Positions 5,771-8,045 of a stretch of 8,045 bases of DNA are shown here, one piece after another (positions within the stretch are counted from its first letter, which is position 1; each line of letters opens with the position of its first letter). Location: assembly GCA_938030585.1 (NCBI GenBank), contig CALHIA010000077.1, forward strand, positions 1 through 8,045, in the 5' to 3' direction. Origin of the DNA: an uncultured Candidatus Saccharibacteria bacterium (GTDB taxonomy: Bacteria; Patescibacteriota; Saccharimonadia; Saccharimonadales; Saccharimonadaceae). The notes beneath the pieces were generated by a model. The model was not told where the DNA came from, searched no databases, and saw only the letters and a list, made by a program, of their open reading frames with translations. The position numbers and the translations under genes are program-made.

Positions 5771-5903
5771 ATCCTAGTGGCAACATGATTTTCTGTATAG
5801 TCATGTTAAGGGATTTCGTGGTAATGGTTCTGTGGAATTATTACATAAGATTTTACCCACCGTAGTTAGATATTACGGAAAATATATGCCACTAGGATTT
5901 TTT
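5771..5903 (+). ncRNA. Unassigned structured small RNA, about 133 nt, with its own promoter and terminator
   Basis: The 237-bp gap between the M50 gene and the Nudix-RNase H gene has no credible protein frame but is highly structured. ATCCTAGTGGCA (5771-5782) is perfectly complementary to TGCCACTAGGAT (5887-5898), so the two ends close into a 12-bp stem. Six T follow at 5898-5903, making the closing stem also the terminator. Inside are three hairpins. ACATGA/TCATGT is at 5783-5806. GTAATGGTTC/GAATTATTAC is a 10-bp stem with a TGTG tetraloop at 5821-5844. CCGTAG/TTACGG is at 5860-5878. Single-stranded joints such as 5807-5820 and 5845-5859 lie between them. GTGGTAA (5818-5824) could alternatively pair with the TTACCCAC region (5853-5860). 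The predicted transcription start coincides with the first paired base. A closing stem with a central open region and apical stem recalls 6S RNA, but the side hairpins and short length do not fit well. I see no signal recognition particle, RNase P or tmRNA signatures. Confidence 0.7.
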
Positions 5904-5907
5904 GTTC

Positions 5908-5913
5908 TATAAT
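5908..5913 (+). promoter_or_regulatory. -10 box for the Nudix-RNase H gene
   Basis: TATAAT starts five bases after the T-run of the small RNA terminator. It would start transcription near 5920, with a leader of about 29 nt. No TG extension and no clear -35 are visible. Its position supports the small RNA and the downstream gene being separate transcripts. A weak GGTGAG at 5938-5943 may serve as the ribosome binding site. Confidence 0.5.
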
Positions 5914-5948
5914 AGACATATTAACCATGAGAATTTTGGTGAGAATGG

Positions 5949-6824
5949 ATGAAGCAAAAAGTTAGAGTAGTCGGAATTATTAAAAAGGATGATAGCTTTT
6001 TGTTACTGAAAAAAGTATTGCATGATGACTCGGATGCGGTGATATGGAGTTTGCCGGCGGGGAAGATTAATTTTGGTGAGCAGCCAGAAGAGGCGATGGG
6101 GCGAACAATTTTTGAGACTTTGAATCAGAAGATTGAGACAATTAAAATTCGTGATGTAATTACTTTTACGAATCAAAGTGATGGTTCGAATATTTATAAT
6201 TTATATATCATATATGATATAACTTTGGCGGAAAATAGCGATTTAAAACTAGAATTGAATGATAAATATTCAGCTTATAAATATGTGAGCTTCTCGACGG
6301 ATGTAAACTCGAATTTTCGATTGGCGGACGATACTGCTTCGGTAATTAGCGTAGAATTTGGACATAAGAAAATTGGAAAAGTGAATCGTATTGACGCGAG
6401 AGCGGCAGTGTTAGGGGCGACAATTTATACGGATGGGGGATCGAGGGGAAATCCAGGACCTTCAGCGATTGGTTACGTAATTATTGATGAAAATGGCAAA
6501 GAAGTGGAGCGAGGTGGGGAATTTATCGGCTATGCTACTTCGAGATTGGCGGAATATTATGGCTTGAAGGCGGGAATTGAAAAGGCACTAGAATATGGAT
6601 TTAAAACCGTGAAATTTGTGTCGGACAATTTGATGATGGTAAATCAAATGAATGGAATTTATACGGTGAAAAATAGTGATATTTTGCCGGTGTATGAGGA
6701 GATTTTAAAATTAATTCAGCGATTTGATGCAGTGGCATTCACGCATGTGAGGCGAGAACAAAATCAGGCGGCGGATGCGGAATTAAATGAAGTTTTAGAC
6801 GAATATACAATTGAAAAGATTTAA
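5949..6824 (+). CDS. Fusion protein: degenerate Nudix domain plus RNase HI domain
   Basis: One chain of 291 residues carries two domains. Residues 1 to about 135 are Nudix-like: VRVVGIIKKDDSFLLLKK, then WSLPAGKINFGE. The Nudix box begins correctly at G38 with E44 and R52, but the expected metal-binding acidic positions hold T53 and T57 and the box glycine is N59, so only E56 remains. Hydrolysis of a nucleoside diphosphate derivative is doubtful, and the domain may only bind a ligand. Residues about 157-290 are RNase HI of the archaeal/plant-like type: YTDGGSRGNPGP with D162, E202 in LAEYYG, D226 in VSDN, and D276 in NQAADAELNE. All four catalytic acids are present, so cleavage of RNA in RNA-DNA hybrids is likely. 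The fusion is not a joining artefact: the frame is uninterrupted and the linker is short. It follows the structured RNA gene and ends 46 bp before the surface-protein gene. Confidence 0.85.
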   Translation: MKQKVRVVGIIKKDDSFLLLKKVLHDDSDAVIWSLPAGKINFGEQPEEAMGRTIFETLNQKIETIKIRDVITFTNQSDGSNIYNLYIIYDITLAENSDLKLELNDKYSAYKYVSFSTDVNSNFRLADDTASVISVEFGHKKIGKVNRIDARAAVLGATIYTDGGSRGNPGPSAIGYVIIDENGKEVERGGEFIGYATSRLAEYYGLKAGIEKALEYGFKTVKFVSDNLMMVNQMNGIYTVKNSDILPVYEEILKLIQRFDAVAFTHVRREQNQAADAELNEVLDEYTIEKI

Positions 6825-6840
6825 AATCCTGTTCTGTTTA

Positions 6841-6849
6841 TGGTAAAAT
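6841..6849 (+). promoter_or_regulatory. Extended -10 promoter of the BspA-like gene
   Basis: TGGTAAAAT is identical to the tRNA-Val promoter core. The expected start is near 6856, giving a leader of about 15 nt that contains the ribosome binding site. It lies 16 bp after the Nudix-RNase H stop codon with no terminator between, so some read-through from upstream is possible. Confidence 0.6.
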
Positions 6850-6858
6850 GGAGAAAAC

Positions 6859-6863
6859 GGGAG
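6859..6863 (+). promoter_or_regulatory. Ribosome binding site that fixes a GTG start
   Basis: GGGAG ends 7 bp before the GTG at 6871, a normal spacing. No ATG in this frame lies near a signal peptide, so this site together with the following hydrophobic leader decides the start. Confidence 0.65.
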
Positions 6864-6870
6864 AGAACTA

Positions 6871-8045
6871 GTGAAGATATTTTTTGCAGATAAACGGATC
6901 TTTGGTCTAGGAATTTTGTGTGCAAGTTTTTTGGGATTATGCTTATGCCAAAATAAAGCAGAAGCGTTATATATTTCTTCCTTGTCGGCATCGATTGATT
7001 CCTCAAAAACTATTGAGATAGACGCGAATGAAATGACGAATAACCATGATGGATTTTTTAAATTTGAAATTAATGGTAGTTATAACGGCCATATCAAAAA
7101 TGGTTTTTATGCCACGATCAGCACGGCGAGCGAAGAACAGGCTTTGGTACCGACGAGACCACAAAATCCGACGAAGATTAATCCGTTGCCGGACCAGCGA
7201 GAATTTTCAGATTTTGAGAATAATATGTGGGGATACAAGCGAAGAGAGGACGCGAAATATTCGCCAATTCCGAAAAAATCGGCACGCGAAAAATTTATCG
7301 AAAGTGAGCAGGAGTTAGCGGGGAATTATACATTGGATGTGGGGATGCGGATTGGCCGAAATTTAAGCGATGATGTCTATTCGAATAAAATTGTAGTATC
7401 TTTCGTGGCAAATCCGTTTGGGAATGCCAGGGTCGGAATAAGGGATAGATTTGCGTCGGATTTCTTGGATCACATGACTACATTAGCTAATGGGAAAGAG
7501 AATATTGAATATATTAAACGAAGTAGCGTGCCGCCATCTAGTGAAAAAATTATTGAACATGCAGAATCTACGGATTCACGATATGAAGTTGTAGTTTGGT
7601 ATGAACAAGAAACAAAAACTGCATATTATTTTACGGATGGCGAAAAAATTACACTACCTCAGCTTGGCAATCAAATGTTTGTCGGAATGAATAATTTAAA
7701 AGAAATAGATCTTAATAATTTTGATACTTCGGAAATGACGAGTTTTTATCAAATGTTTATGGGGTTGCCAAAAATAAAAACATTAGATTTGTCTGGTTTT
7801 AATACTAATAAGATTGATGTAATGCTTGAAATGCTTGCGGATATGCCAGAACTTGAAATGGTGAATTTATCGAATTTTAATATGTCAAGAGTAAGCTATA
7901 TAGGAGAAATGTTTAGGGGTGATAGTAAATTAAAGACAATATATGCGAACAGCGATTTAGTGCCAGGAGGGCCGAATAGGTTTCTGGATTGGTTGGGTGT
8001 CTTTAAAGGGTGCGTGAGTTTAGTGGGTGGAAACGGATCAAAGAT
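6871..8045 (+). CDS. Secreted BspA/DUF285-type leucine-rich-repeat surface protein, 5' part (runs off the window)
   Basis: From GTG at 6871 the frame stays open for 391 codons to the right edge. Residues 1-33 form a signal peptide: charged start MKIFFADKRIF, hydrophobic core GLGILCASFLGLCLC, and a likely cut after AEA. No clean lipobox is present. Residues about 35-230 show no family I can name; they include a hydrophilic Pro-rich stretch near 92-140 and a beta-rich NKIVVSFVANPF patch near 180. The BspA/DUF285 part begins near 240 with YEVVVWYEQETKTAYYFTDG. Repeats start at M269, M295, M321 and M347, an exact 26-residue period with the pattern L..(L/I/V)(D/N)L..FN/D. The first three are clear and the fourth is divergent and irregular, leading to the cap-like FKGCVSLVGGNGS. 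Such proteins are exported and displayed on the surface, often in host or cell-cell adhesion. The C-terminal anchor lies outside the window. Homology to BspA is well supported; its binding partner is unknown. Confidence 0.85.
   Translation, partial: MKIFFADKRIFGLGILCASFLGLCLCQNKAEALYISSLSASIDSSKTIEIDANEMTNNHDGFFKFEINGSYNGHIKNGFYATISTASEEQALVPTRPQNPTKINPLPDQREFSDFENNMWGYKRREDAKYSPIPKKSAREKFIESEQELAGNYTLDVGMRIGRNLSDDVYSNKIVVSFVANPFGNARVGIRDRFASDFLDHMTTLANGKENIEYIKRSSVPPSSEKIIEHAESTDSRYEVVVWYEQETKTAYYFTDGEKITLPQLGNQMFVGMNNLKEIDLNNFDTSEMTSFYQMFMGLPKIKTLDLSGFNTNKIDVMLEMLADMPELEMVNLSNFNMSRVSYIGEMFRGDSKLKTIYANSDLVPGGPNRFLDWLGVFKGCVSLVGGNGSK

Noticed and set aside
7046..7318. An ATG-started 90-residue open frame on the plus strand.
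   Set aside because: It lies in another frame inside the BspA-like gene, is rich in Arg and Lys from shifted reading, and has no ribosome binding site.
1..8045. UGA recoded as glycine, as in Gracilibacteria and SR1.
   Set aside because: No gene needs a read-through UGA: every frame has expected family length and ends in TAA or TAG. UGA is absent as a stop here, but seven genes are too few to conclude anything.
1..8045. CRISPR arrays, insertion sequences, phage or integrase genes.
   Set aside because: No regularly spaced long repeats, terminal inverted repeats, transposase or recombinase motifs are visible on either strand.

Overview
The window reads as a compact bacterial chromosome segment, most likely from the Candidate Phyla Radiation and probably Saccharibacteria (TM7). 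This placement is an inference from gene content. The evidence is a threonyl-tRNA synthetase without a TGS domain, a shortened MiaA, several stripped-down or degenerate domain proteins, a BspA-type surface protein, short intergenic gaps, and a recurring TGNTAWAAT promoter motif. No phylogeny was run. The standard bacterial code fits: all seven complete reading frames end in TAA (six) or TAG (one), and none needs UGA to be read through.

Left part (1-1186): the C-terminal part of a membrane family 2 glycosyltransferase enters from the left edge and ends at a bidirectional terminator. A tRNA-Val(UAC) gene follows on the minus strand and is the only minus-strand gene. Its promoter lies back to back with that of thrS.

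Centre (1187-5711): thrS, terminator, miaA, a winged-helix protein with a nucleotidyltransferase-like domain lacking its catalytic motif, a small metallo-beta-lactamase-fold protein lacking its metal-binding half, terminator, and a site-2-protease-type M50 metalloprotease. Several of these genes have an extended -10 box almost touching the start codon, which suggests leaderless mRNAs.

Right part (5712-8045): a 159-bp stretch after the protease (5712-5870) opens a 237-bp gap without a protein gene. That gap holds the best candidate for something new: an unassigned structured small RNA of about 133 nt (5771-5903). It has its own extended -10 promoter, a perfect 12-bp closing stem joining its two ends, three internal hairpins and a T-run terminator. 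It is followed by a one-chain fusion of a degenerate Nudix domain with an apparently intact RNase HI. Last comes the 5' part of a secreted BspA/DUF285 leucine-rich-repeat surface protein that starts with GTG and runs off the right edge.

Functionally, thrS, miaA and tRNA-Val serve translation. The glycosyltransferase, M50 protease and BspA protein serve the envelope and surface. The rest are probably regulatory or nucleic-acid-handling proteins. Most genes seem to be separate short transcription units rather than one operon.
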